Shown piece after piece: positions 1 to 8,600 of a stretch of DNA of 64,000 nt (position 1 is the stretch's first letter; each line of letters begins with the position of its first letter). The translations under genes and the position numbers were made by a program. Source of the stretch: AP-16 sp046727735 (GTDB taxonomy: Bacteria > Pseudomonadota > Alphaproteobacteria > Rhizobiales > Xanthobacteraceae); assembly GCA_046727735.1 (NCBI GenBank), contig JBKPDF010000002.1:1-64000 (forward strand), written 5' to 3'. A model generated the notes under the pieces. It worked only from the letters and a program-made list of their open reading frames with translations, was not told where the DNA came from and made no database searches.

Positions 1-962
1 CGCGTCACCTCCGGGGCGTTCCGGTACTGATCGTAGATCTTCAGGAATCGCGCCGCCTGGCCGGTCGCCTCGGCGACCGTCTGCTCGCGATAGGCTTCGG
101 CCGCCTGGGTGATCTGCGCGACGCGCCCGCGCGCCTCCGGCACCACCCGGTTGGCGTAGGTCTGCGCCTCGTTCTGCGCGCGCTCGGCGTCGATGCGCGC
201 CGCCTGCACGTCGCGGAACGCGTCGATGACCTGGGCGGGCGGGTCGACCTTCTGCAGCTGCACCTGTGTGATCTGCACGCCTGCGCCGTAATGATCCAGC
301 GTGCGCTGCATCAGATCCTGAACGGCGCCTTCGATCGTCTGCCGCGCGCCGGTCAGGATCGGCTGAATTTGCGAGCGGCCGATCACTTCGCGCATGGCGC
401 TCTCGGCCACGGCCTTCACGGTGCCTTCCGGATTCTGGATGTTGAACAGAAAATCGCCGACGCCTTTCGGCTTGATCAGCCAGAACACCGAAAAATCCAC
501 GTCGACGATGTTCTCGTCCCCGGTGAGCATCAGGCTCTCCTCGGGAACGTCGCGCATCGTTGTGCCGCGGCGGATATCTTCGACCAGACGCATGCCGACG
601 TCGATCTTGTTGACGCGCAACGCTTTTGGCGTGAGGGCGGACTCGATGGGGTACGGCAAGTGATAATTCAAACCGGGCTGCACGTCGCGCACGTATTTGC
701 CGAACCGCAGCACGACGCCTTGCTCGTCCGGCTCGACGCGGAAGAAACCGGAAAATCCCCAGAGCGCCAGCACCGCAACGGCGATGAGGGCGAACCCGCG
801 GCCCCCGAAGCTCCCGCCCGGCAACACGGTCCTGAGCCGGTCCTGGCTTCGGCGCAGCAACTCCTCGAGGTCGGGCGGAGTGGGACCGGAGGACTGCGGG
901 CCGGAGCCCCAAGGCCCCTTCCCGGACCCCCAGGGCCCGCCACCCTGATTGCTCCACGGCAT
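1..962 (-). CDS. hflK: HflK, SPFH-family membrane regulator of FtsH (3' part outside window)
   Basis: The visible 320 residues are the N-terminal part of HflK; the gene runs off the left edge. The start MPWSNQGGGPWGSG is followed by a Gly/Pro-rich cytoplasmic stretch and one membrane anchor at about residues 50-72 (FALIAVAVLALWGFSGFFRV). Then come the SPFH/band-7 domain (VEPDEQGVVLRFGKY onward) and an Ala/Glu/Arg-rich coiled-coil stretch near the cut edge. In the known family HflK pairs with HflC, surrounds the membrane protease FtsH and modulates its activity. hflC is expected just beyond the window. The gene lies downstream of thyA-folA on the same strand, a common order in Hyphomicrobiales. 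The ATG at 962 begins the family-typical Gly-rich N-terminus. Confidence 0.93.
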   Translation of the reverse strand, partial: MPWSNQGGGPWGSGKGPWGSGPQSSGPTPPDLEELLRRSQDRLRTVLPGGSFGGRGFALIAVAVLALWGFSGFFRVEPDEQGVVLRFGKYVRDVQPGLNYHLPYPIESALTPKALRVNKIDVGMRLVEDIRRGTTMRDVPEESLMLTGDENIVDVDFSVFWLIKPKGVGDFLFNIQNPEGTVKAVAESAMREVIGRSQIQPILTGARQTIEGAVQDLMQRTLDHYGAGVQITQVQLQKVDPPAQVIDAFRDVQAARIDAERAQNEAQTYANRVVPEARGRVAQITQAAEAYREQTVAEATGQAARFLKIYDQYRNAPEVT

Positions 963-1092
963 GAACCGCTCCAGCTCGCCGGCCGCCCCGGCATGCGTCT
1001 CCCCTGGCGCGGTTATAGGGGAGGCGTTCGCCGGTTACAACGCGACCAGTCTCTGCCCAAAGCCCGTTTGCGGCCAGCGAAGGGGATGTTGG

Positions 1093-1665
1093 TCAAGCGC
1101 GGCTTTCCGTCGCGCATCGCCTCCGGTAGGTGACGAACGCAAACGCCGCCTCGTCGCCCGCGCCCGCCGTATGTTCCACCCGTTCCGTTTGCTCCCACAG
1201 GTCGCGCGCGATCGGCGGAAACATCGTGTCGCCCTCGGCATCCATGTGGACGAGCGTGAGCACGATCCGTTCCGCGAGCATCAAGGTCTGGGCATAGATC
1301 TCGGCGCCCCCGATCACGGCAATCTCGACGCCGCCGCGACGCAGCGCATCGCCGCGCGCAATCGCAAGCGCTTTCTCGAGATCAGGCGCGACGAGCACGC
1401 CCGGTGCAAAGAAATTCCTGTGGCGCGTGATCACGATGTTGGTCCGTCCCGGCAAGGGACGCCGGAGCGTCTGATACGTCTTGCGCCCCATGAGCACCGG
1501 CTTGCCCCAGGTGGCAGACCGGAAGTGCTTCATGTCGGATCTGAGTCGCCACGGCAGACCCCCTTCGCGCCCGATCACACCGTTGTCGGCGATTGCTGCA
1601 ACGATGACGATCGCGGTCGGCGCGTGCAGCGGATCGGCGCCGCCGGCGCGGCGCGCGGTTCCCAT
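1093..1665 (-). CDS. folA: Dihydrofolate reductase
   Basis: A 190-residue type I dihydrofolate reductase that makes tetrahydrofolate with NADPH. Family motifs visible are IVAAIADNGVIGREGGLPW with the substrate-loop Trp, the NADPH-site segment GKPVLMGRKTYQTL, RPLPGRTNIVITR, and IAVIGGAEIYAQTL. The chosen ATG at 1665 overlaps the thyA stop (TGATG), so translation is probably coupled. This leaves about 18 residues before the usual DHFR start; no ATG or GTG lies nearer. It regenerates the folate that ThyA oxidises, which explains the coupling. hflK follows after about 130 bases with no obvious terminator. Confidence 0.96.
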   Translation of the reverse strand: MGTARRAGGADPLHAPTAIVIVAAIADNGVIGREGGLPWRLRSDMKHFRSATWGKPVLMGRKTYQTLRRPLPGRTNIVITRHRNFFAPGVLVAPDLEKALAIARGDALRRGGVEIAVIGGAEIYAQTLMLAERIVLTLVHMDAEGDTMFPPIARDLWEQTERVEHTAGAGDEAAFAFVTYRRRCATESRA

Positions 1666-2459
1666 CACACCGCGACCTCGGCCTTGATGTGCGGATGCGG
1701 GTCGTAGCCTTCCAGCGTGAAATCCTCGTAGCGGAACGCCAACAGATCTCTCACGGCCGGATTGATGTGCATCCTCGGCAAAGCGCGCGGCGCGCGCGAA
1801 AGCTGCAGACGCGCCTGTTCGAGATGATTGAGGTAGAGATGCGCGTCGCCCAGCGTATGAATGAATTCCCCGGGCTCGAGGTCGGTGACCTGCGCGACCA
1901 TCAGCGTGAGCAGCGCGTAAGATGCGATGTTGAACGGCACGCCGAGAAAAACGTCCGCCGAGCGCTGGTAGAGCTGGCATGACAGACGCTCGTCGGCGAC
2001 ATAGAACTGGAACAAACAATGGCACGGCGGCAATGCCATTTTCTCGACCTCGGCCGGATTCCAGGCGGTGACGATAAGCCTGCGGGAATCCGGATTGCTG
2101 CGAATCGATTGCACCACGTGTCCGATCTGATCGATGGTGCGCCCGTCGGCGGCGGGCCATGACCGCCATTGCTGGCCATATACGGGGCCGAGCTCGCCCC
2201 GGTCATCCGCCCATGCGTCCCAGATCGAGACCCCGTGCTGTTTGAGATAGTGGATATTGGTGTCGCCGCGCAGGAACCAGAGCAGCTCGTAAATGATCGA
2301 TTTGAGATGGATCCGTTTCGTGGTGAGCAGCGGAAAGCCGGCGGCGAGATCGAACCGCATTTGATGGCCGAAAACCGAAAGCGTGCCGACGCCGGTTCGG
2401 TCGCGCTTGCGCGCGCCGTCGGCCAGAATGCGCTCCATCAGCTCATGATATTGCCGCAT
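1665..2459 (-). CDS. thyA: Thymidylate synthase
   Basis: ThyA methylates dUMP to dTMP using methylene-tetrahydrofolate and releases dihydrofolate. At 264 residues it has the same length as the E. coli enzyme, and the nucleophile Cys146 falls in the expected LPPCHCLFQFYV motif. Other family segments are RTGVGTLSVFGHQMRFDL near the start, TTKRIHLKSIIYELLWFL, and the dUMP-binding run RSADVFLGVPFNIASYALL. It is the first gene of a thyA-folA pair with a one-base stop/start overlap. The roughly 100 bases upstream, before the chromate-transporter genes, presumably hold its promoter. Confidence 0.98.
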   Translation of the reverse strand: MRQYHELMERILADGARKRDRTGVGTLSVFGHQMRFDLAAGFPLLTTKRIHLKSIIYELLWFLRGDTNIHYLKQHGVSIWDAWADDRGELGPVYGQQWRSWPAADGRTIDQIGHVVQSIRSNPDSRRLIVTAWNPAEVEKMALPPCHCLFQFYVADERLSCQLYQRSADVFLGVPFNIASYALLTLMVAQVTDLEPGEFIHTLGDAHLYLNHLEQARLQLSRAPRALPRMHINPAVRDLLAFRYEDFTLEGYDPHPHIKAEVAV

Positions 2460-2557
2460 CGCACAAGCTTTCCGGCGTCTGTCCGTCGCCTGGGGTCATA
2501 ATACCGGATCGCGAGATTCGCACCCCCGCAAGCAATTCGCCGGCCGGACTACCCTGG

Positions 2558-3085
2558 CTAGACCAGCCGCGCGAGGCCCAGCAAGCCGGCGCCCGCAAAC
2601 ATCCACAGCGGATGCACACGCGTCCAATACGCGAACGCGGCGGTCACCAGCGTGATGAGAACGGCCATCCAATTGCGATCCGCGGCGCGGGCCAGCACCA
2701 ACGAGGCAGCTGCGATCATCCCGATCGAGACCGGGACCAGCCCCGCTTGCACGACCATACGCCAGCGCGCATGACGAAACCGGTTCCAGACCCATCCGGC
2801 GAAATAGACGAGGAGGCAGGTCGGCCCGCACATGGCGGCCGTGGTGACGAGCGCCCCGGCAACGCCGGCGACCTGATACCCCACGAGCGTCACGATCAGG
2901 ATATTGGGCCCGGGGGAGGCTTGAGAAATCGCGAACAGGTCCGCGAATTGCTGCTCGGTCATCCAATGCGACACCACAACTGCGTCGCGGTAGATTTCGG
3001 GAACGACGGCATTTGCGCCCCCGAATGCGAGCATGGACAAGACGAGGAAATGCCCGGCAAGCGTGGTCAGGATGCCGGGTTTCAT
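2558..3085 (-). CDS. Chromate transporter, C-terminal half-type subunit
   Basis: A hydrophobic protein of 175 residues with about five to six predicted membrane segments. It carries family features of one CHR domain: the N-terminal LSMLAFGGANAVVPEIYRD and the ASPGPNILIVTLVGYQVAG segment (a PGP-type motif). It starts with ATG 3085, overlapping the stop of the preceding partner by four bases (ATGA), so the two are translated as a pair. Short split CHR proteins work as heteromeric membrane transporters; chromate export is the annotated role of the family, but the true substrate here is unproven. A longer open frame running upstream through the partner gene is only a shadow. Confidence 0.85.
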   Translation of the reverse strand: MKPGILTTLAGHFLVLSMLAFGGANAVVPEIYRDAVVVSHWMTEQQFADLFAISQASPGPNILIVTLVGYQVAGVAGALVTTAAMCGPTCLLVYFAGWVWNRFRHARWRMVVQAGLVPVSIGMIAAASLVLARAADRNWMAVLITLVTAAFAYWTRVHPLWMFAGAGLLGLARLV

Positions 3086-3645
3086 CGCCGCTCCCACCAG
3101 GCGAGCCCGATGCTCAGCGGGGCCAGTCCGAGCAGCACCCAGGGTAACGGCCAACGGATGACGCCGACAGCCCCTATGGCGGCGAGTACGACGGCCAACG
3201 CCCACACGGCACGGCCCCGGATGAGCGGCTCGGCCATTTTCGCGGCAGTCGCGGCGATGAGCCCGCAGGCCGCTGCAGCCATCCCGGCAAGAACGCGCCC
3301 CAGTGCCTCGACGTCGCCGAACCGGGCATAGAGAGCGCCGAGCAAGAGCACAATACCGAACGGCGCCCCCATGAGGCCCAGGAAGCACACCAGGGCCCCC
3401 GGCACTCCGCGCATGCGAGAGCCGAAAACCACGGAAAAATTCACCACGTTGGCGCCGGGCAGGAATTGGCAGAGCGAAAAAACCTCGCTGAACTCTGTAG
3501 CCGTCATCCAGCGCCGGTTCTCGACCACCATGCGGTAGGCCCATGGCAGGGTGCCGCCGAAGCCCGACAAGGAGACGGCCAGAAAAGCCAAAAACAGTTC
3601 GGAAAGGGTCGGCGCCGCGGGTGGAGAATCGGAGACGTCGGCCAT
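3082..3645 (-). CDS. Chromate transporter, N-terminal half-type subunit
   Basis: The first of the split CHR pair, 187 residues from ATG 3645. An upstream TTG at 3678 would add 11 residues and is less likely. Visible family signatures are LAVSLSGFGGTLPWAYRMVV and the motif FLPGANVVNFSVVFGSRMRG, followed by four to five hydrophobic segments and a C-terminus WWERR. It overlaps its partner by four bases and is divergent from the tmRNA gene, sharing about 80 bases of promoter space. No regulator such as ChrB is visible beside it, so an induced chromate-resistance operon is not demonstrated. Confidence 0.85.
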   Translation of the reverse strand: MADVSDSPPAAPTLSELFLAFLAVSLSGFGGTLPWAYRMVVENRRWMTATEFSEVFSLCQFLPGANVVNFSVVFGSRMRGVPGALVCFLGLMGAPFGIVLLLGALYARFGDVEALGRVLAGMAAAACGLIAATAAKMAEPLIRGRAVWALAVVLAAIGAVGVIRWPLPWVLLGLAPLSIGLAWWERR

Positions 3646-3727
3646 CGCCGAGACATACCGCCGGGCGGGGGCGGGCAAAAGCCGCCCGATCGGCCTTCCG
3701 CATCAGATCATCCGCGCTTATATTCGG

Positions 3728-4042
3728 AAAGCTGGCGCAAGCCGGCTATGGCGATAAATGGCCGTCGCAATAACCCCTTCGGACCCGGGGGCAGTACCCG
3801 GCGCCTCCACCCAAGCCCGCCCCGGTCGGGCTTGGGTGGGGGCGAAATAGGATCGACGAGGGCGTAAAGGGCGTGCTTTCGCTCGGCATGGTTCCGCCGT
3901 TATCGGGCCACAGCAATAGTTGCCAACGACAACTATGCTCCGGTTGCTCAGGCCGCGTAATGCGGTTTGAAAGACCGACCGAAGCCCTGACGTCTTAGCA
4001 GCGTCAGGCGGGGCCCGGGGGCGCCTGGCAACAGAAGCCCCC
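3728..4042 (+). ncRNA. ssrA: Two-piece (circularly permuted) tmRNA
   Basis: The tag reading frame is explicit at 3922-3960: GCC resume codon, then ANDNYAPVAQAA and TAA. The 5' tRNA-half GGGGGCG (about 3838-3844) pairs over 7 bp with CGCCTCC (3802-3808), which lies upstream of it in the gene. So the order is acceptor piece then coding piece, the permuted alphaproteobacterial arrangement. A T-arm-like hairpin CCGGG-GGCAGTA-CCCGG (about 3785-3801) precedes the acceptor 3' strand. Between the pieces a perfect 13-bp hairpin (CCACCCAAGCCCG / CGGGCTTGGGTGG) forms the excised spacer. After the acceptor strand the sequence is ACCC, so the CCA end may be added after processing. Outer ends are estimates; GGGGGC/GCCCCC (4017-4042) may close the 3' side. 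Confidence 0.88.
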
Positions 4043-4142
4043 ACTTGCCGCTCCGGCAAACTTGCGGATCGCCGCGGTCCGCTTCACATTCTGGTTCGAT
4101 TCGAGCGATGCCGATTCCGCCTGGCGCGGAAGCGAGCCGAGC

Positions 4143-4664
4143 ATGCCAACCGATCACATTCGCTACGACCTCCTCGCGCAGGAAGCGCTGCGCGGCGTGG
4201 TGCGCCGCGTCCTTGCGGACGTCGCCCGGAACGGGCTGCCGGGTGAGCACCATTTCTACGTCACGTTCGATACGCACGCGCCGGGCGTGAACATCTCGGA
4301 AAGGCTGAAGACCGAGCACCCGGAGGAGATGACCATCGTCCTGCAGCACCAATTCTGGGACTTGGAAGTCGATGAGCACGCCTTCGAGGTTGGCCTTTCC
4401 TTCAAGGGCGTGCCAGAACGGCTGGGCATCCCGTTCGACGCAATCAAGGGGTTCTTCGACCCGTCGGTGCAGTTCGGCTTGCAATTCGAGACTTCGGCTG
4501 CGGCGGAACCGGCAGCGGCGCTGCCGGAATCCCAAGAATCCAAACAACGCGGATCCGAAAAGTCGGCCGCTCCGGCAACTGGGCCGAAATTGCCGCTCCC
4601 GGAACCCCGCCCGCCCGCCGACGGCGGCCAAGTCGTGCGGCTCGATCGATTTCGCAAGAAGTGA
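4143..4664 (+). CDS. sspB: SspB-family ClpXP adaptor
   Basis: A 173-residue alphaproteobacterial-type SspB. Family features are the N-terminal IRYDLLAQEALRGVVRRVLADV, HFYVTFDTHAPGVNIS, and the core MTIVLQHQFWDLEVDEHAFEVGL spanning about residues 65-90. A Pro/Ala-rich flexible linker leads to a short C-terminal ClpX-docking tail VVRLDRFRKK. In the known family SspB binds ssrA-tagged proteins and tethers them to ClpX. It starts about 100 bases after the tmRNA gene, so tag source and tag adaptor are neighbours here. The ATG at 4143 was chosen because it begins the conserved N-terminus; a 27-residue upstream extension lacks family character. Confidence 0.93.
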   Translation: MPTDHIRYDLLAQEALRGVVRRVLADVARNGLPGEHHFYVTFDTHAPGVNISERLKTEHPEEMTIVLQHQFWDLEVDEHAFEVGLSFKGVPERLGIPFDAIKGFFDPSVQFGLQFETSAAAEPAAALPESQESKQRGSEKSAAPATGPKLPLPEPRPPADGGQVVRLDRFRKK

Positions 4665-4665
4665 C

Positions 4666-4904
4666 GACGATGCCCGGTTCGAACCGGGCAATGCAAACCA
4701 GCCGGTCCATCCGAACGACCATGTCAACTTGAGCCAAACGCTGGTAACTGCCCTCGCGCCCAAAATCAGCGCGCCCGCATCGCCAAGGCCGCGCATGCTA
4801 ATGGCTCGACGCCCCTGCGCGAGGAGGCGATTCGATCAGGTCTGGTCACGGCCGAGGAACTCGATGAAATCGTCGATCCCAAGAAGATGATGGGACCCAG
4901 CTGA
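4666..4904 (+). pseudogene. fumC: Remnant of class II fumarase gene (fumC)
   Basis: Directly after sspB lie two recognisable pieces of fumarase C. At 4690-4740 the frame reads NQPVHPNDHVNLSQT, matching the conserved HPND-V-N-SQ(SSND) active-site loop. In the same frame it jumps to LVTALAPKI, a segment that in intact enzymes lies about 260 residues further on. After a frameshift near 4764 the next frame gives ARIAKAAHANGST-(P)-LREEAIRSG and VTAEELDEIVDPKKMMGPS with TGA at 4902-4904, the normal C-terminus. The N-terminal third is also missing. So the gene has lost both ends of its core by deletion and cannot encode an enzyme. An intact fumC between sspB and DUF4169 is the ancestral order as I recall it. 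Confidence 0.85.
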
Positions 4905-5193
4905 AAGTACACGGTTCGCAGCACCGCCGCTTCAGCGTTGGGCTGCCTGCGACGTTTCTGCATTTGAGCGAGGCGTCCGCCTCCCCTAAAATGATACTCC
5001 GCGATATCGTTCGGTTATGAGGCATAAGCCGCTTTGTCTCGACCGGTGCGGGCGCGTGTCGCAGTCTGAGGACGCTCGGGCGCGGCATTCTTGCAAATTT
5101 TTTCATCCGGGATTGAGTCCGGTTCTGTCGCGCCGGCGTTGACACTCTACGCGGGTCGACCCGGCACCGATCCCTCCGGCCGCGAGCGAGAGC

Positions 5194-5382
5194 ATGGGCG
5201 AGGTCGTCAGGTTGGGATTCGTTCGCAAGCAGGCCATACGGCGCGCCAAGCAAGCACGCGCGGCCGTCAATCGTCTTGCGTTCGGGCGATCGAAAGCCGA
5301 ACGCAAACTCGATGAAGCCCGCGCCGAGAAAGCCAAGCGCGAGCTCGACGCCTGCCGGATCAAAACAGGAGAGGACCGATGA
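5194..5382 (+). CDS. DUF4169 small basic protein
   Basis: A 62-residue, highly charged, probably helical protein starting MGEVVRLGFVRKQAIRRA and continuing NRLAFGRSKAERKLDEARAEKAKRELD. This is the pattern of the DUF4169 family, of unknown function, found in alphaproteobacteria. It overlaps the following ribbon-helix-helix gene by four bases (ATGA), so the two are co-translated. The 289 bases between the fumC remnant and this gene contain no coding sequence I can support; a TTGACA at 5139-5144 could be a -35 element, but no matching -10 is evident. Confidence 0.8.
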   Translation: MGEVVRLGFVRKQAIRRAKQARAAVNRLAFGRSKAERKLDEARAEKAKRELDACRIKTGEDR

Positions 5383-5672
5383 AATCCCCGGTCATCAAGA
5401 GATCGATCGTGATTGCCGGGCACAAGACGAGCGTCAGCCTCGAAGACGCATTCTGGAAAGGCCTCAAGGAAATCGCGGCCGGAAGGAACATGACCCTGTC
5501 CGATCTCGTCGCCGCGATCGACGGCGGCCGGCGCCAGGGCAATCTGTCCTCCGCAATCCGGTTGTTCGTGCTGGAGCACTACCGCTCGCAGTGCGACAAG
5601 TACGCTCCTTCGGAGTCCGCCCGCAACGGCGCGCTACCCGAGCCATCACCCTCAGTTGTGGGGTCCGAATAG
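5379..5672 (+). CDS. Ribbon-helix-helix domain protein
   Basis: A 97-residue protein with the RHH_4-type ribbon-helix-helix pattern: VIKRSIVIAGHKTSVSLED, FWKGLKEIAAGRNMTLSDLVAAID, then LSSAIRLFVLEHYRSQ. RHH proteins usually bind DNA as dimers. This subfamily is widespread in alphaproteobacteria next to sspB/fumC and DUF4169, but its target is not known to me. It is coupled to DUF4169 by an ATGA overlap. Its last 21 bases overlap, on the opposite strand, the 3' end of the AsmA-like gene, so the two transcripts converge tightly. Confidence 0.85.
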   Translation: MKSPVIKRSIVIAGHKTSVSLEDAFWKGLKEIAAGRNMTLSDLVAAIDGGRRQGNLSSAIRLFVLEHYRSQCDKYAPSESARNGALPEPSPSVVGSE

Positions 5673-8600
5673 CCGATCGATCCAGCGGTTTTGCCGCGCT
5701 GGCGAGGCGGTGCCCTCGCGCGCCAGCGGACGCGCGGGTTGTGGCGAGCTCTCCCTCGGCCGCGCCGCGCGATTCGACGAAGCGCCGGGCGGCGGCCGGA
5801 TTTCCACTGGGGGCGGCAGACTCGGTGCCTGTTCCACCGGGGCCCCCGTGTTCGGCTGAACCGCGTTGCCGGTCTGTGGACGTGGCGGGGCGGCTTGGTT
5901 TGGCCGGACCGCGTTGCCGGTCTCTGGACGCGCCGGAGCGGCTTGGGGCTCTGGCGGCGGGCCGGGAGTTTCGGGCGCGGGTCGGCTGCTGACGCTCGGG
6001 TCCATCGGTGCAGCCGCAGCAGGATCGGGTTTGGCGGCCTCGACGGCTTCCATCCGGCGAGTCTCACGATCGAGCGAGCGCAACATCAGCCAATTCACTA
6101 GGGCCGAGACATCGACGGTGCGTTGCGGAGCATGCGCCGGACCCTGAAGCGTGATGAACAGGTCGGGGCGTGCGGTGCCGGGTGCTCCACCCTCCGCGGG
6201 ACCCGACAATGTCAGACGGGCATCCATTGCCCGGCTCGCGAGATCGAGGGCACCGCTCAGCGCGAGGTCGGCCCCCTCGCCGTGGGCGATCACGCTCGAC
6301 AGACGCGCCTGGCCGGCTGCGATGCTGAGCGCGCCATCGGCTCGCTGAATCGCGAGGTCGCCCGCCACAAGCACCGGAGCAACGATCTCGGAGATTTTGG
6401 CGGCCGTGAGCGTGACACCGCGGTCGGCGGCCTCAATGGCCCTTGCGAAGGCCTGCGGATTGAGCGCAGCCAATCGTGCCGCTTCGATCGACACCGTCCC
6501 TGCACCTTTGAGGGACCCGATGAGGGTCGCCGGGCTGTGGCCTGACCCGTCGGCTTCGACCTGCAGGGTTAGCCGGCCGCTGACGCCAGGCGGGCCGGGT
6601 CCGGAAACGAGGGCGGTCGTGTCCACGTTTCCGAGTGCGATTCTTGCTCGCGTCGAGAGGCTTCCCGCCTCGCGCCGAAACGCAAGCTCGCCCGCGATTC
6701 GGCCCTCGCCCAGGTTTCCCTCGATCCCTTCGAAGGCGATCTCGTCAGAATCCAGGCGCAACCGTCCGCTGAGAGATCGCGTGCGGAATCCGGGCGCAAA
6801 GATCGCGCGCCCCGCCTCGAATTCGACCGCGCCGACGATCTTCCCGAACAAACCGGCTTCGAATGGCTCCGGCGAGGCCAAGCCATCACGCGCGATTCCC
6901 GGACTAGGCAGGCCGACGATGCCCGCCAACAGCCCGGGAACAACGGTCTCGTCCGCCGCGATATGGCCCCCGACCCGCGGTGTCGCGCCCAGCTCGATGC
7001 CGAGCCGGCCTCGCACTAGGGAGCCCTGAACGGATCCGGCGATTTCCTCGATATCGATCCTGCCGGGGGAAACGGCGAGCCGGCCTTGGAGACTGACCGG
7101 CAATCTTTGGCCCCAGGAGCCCTGTGCCCATAACGGCGCGGCGTCCGCGGCCGCGAGGACGACATCGAACTGGCCGCGCAATCCGGCATCGTCCAACACA
7201 TCGGCCTTACCGCTCACCCGGGCGGAAAGCCCGCTGGCCGAAACTTGCGCAGCGACATCGAGGTCGGAGGGCCGGCCGTGGAACGCGAGGTGGGCGCTGC
7301 CGCGCCCCTTTTCCAAATTGATCCAGCGACGGAGTCCCAGCAGTCCGGCAAGCTGCGCGCCGTCGGCCGCCGCGACATTCCCCTCGAACTCGAGCTCGAG
7401 GGTGCGCGGATCCAAAGGATTTCCCTTCACCTCCGAAGCGAGCTGAAGCCGTGCCGTTCCCACCATACCGTTGACGACCACCTTCGAAATCTGGCGTTCG
7501 CCGGCTTTCTCCGGCGCACCGATCGTCAGATTCGCCCGCAAATCGAGCGGGGAGAGTCGCGCAATGCTCGCGCGGATGGATTCTCCCAGTTGCGGACTGA
7601 GCTTCGCGCCGATGGCGAGAAGGCCTTCGAGCGCGCCAGCTTTGAGCTCGAGTGCCATGGTGCCTTGGGGGGCGCCAAACGGACCGCGCATTCGTCCGCT
7701 GAGGTTCAGTGCAGCGCCGCCGAAATCGCCGATGGACAGTCGGTCCACCACGAGTCCCGCCCCGTCGTAGCTCAGGTCGAGGCCGGCGTTTCGAGTGACA
7801 ACGCCGGCGATGATTGCGCGATCGATCTCAGCAGAAAGACGCAGCTCGCCGGGAAACTCGGGCTTGGTTCCCGCCAGAATGGCAGGCGCGGTCGCCGCAA
7901 GCTCGTCGAGATCGAGCTCGGCCGCCTTGAGCGCCAAGTCCAGCCGCGCCGGTTGGCGGTAAAGCGGAAATGCATATGCGAGGCGCCCGCTTATTTCCTT
8001 GCGGTCGAGCTCGGCCTTGAGCCGGTCGATGGCGACCCGATTGGGGCCAAGCGTGAGCTCGCCGCTCGCGCGCAGCGATCCGCTCGCCCCGTGCGCAGCG
8101 GCGGGGCTTCCTTCAAGCCAAGCCAGCAACGCCCTGGGATCGTTCGCCTCGATGGTTGCCGGCCCGCGGAAGGTCGCCCGATGATCCGCGAATCCCAACC
8201 TGCCGCTCACGCGCGCCGACGTGAACCCCGGTGCTCGGAATTCGAGATGCTCGATGTCCCACCGGTCGCCATCCGAGCTCAGGTCGCCGCGCACCTCACG
8301 CAGCGGGCTGCCGGCCAGCATTACGCTTTCGATGCCGATTCCGACGTGTCCGGGGATCGGCAGCTTCAGCGGGCCGGTGAACAATTCAGCAAATTGCTGC
8401 GCCGCTGCGAAAGGCAGGCGGCGTGCAGATTCAGGCAGTGCCAAGAACGGGTCGAGGTCGAGTTGGCGGCCGGAGATCACGGCCTCGTAACGCGGAGCTC
8501 TGCCGAATTTGATGTTGGCTACGCCGCTGAGGCGGATTGCGCGCTCCTCGGGCCCGTATTGGAACTCTGCTTTGTCGAAGAGTGCGTTCGCGGCGCTTGC

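Noticed and set aside
2558..3703. A 381-codon frame suggesting one full-length chromate transporter
   Set aside because: The N-terminal part is the partner gene in a wrong frame; two overlapping half-size CHR genes explain the region.
4085..4115. GGTTCGATTC near 4091 considered as a T-arm of a tRNA gene
   Set aside because: No acceptor, D or anticodon arms can be fitted around it; the nearby tmRNA has its own acceptor structure upstream.
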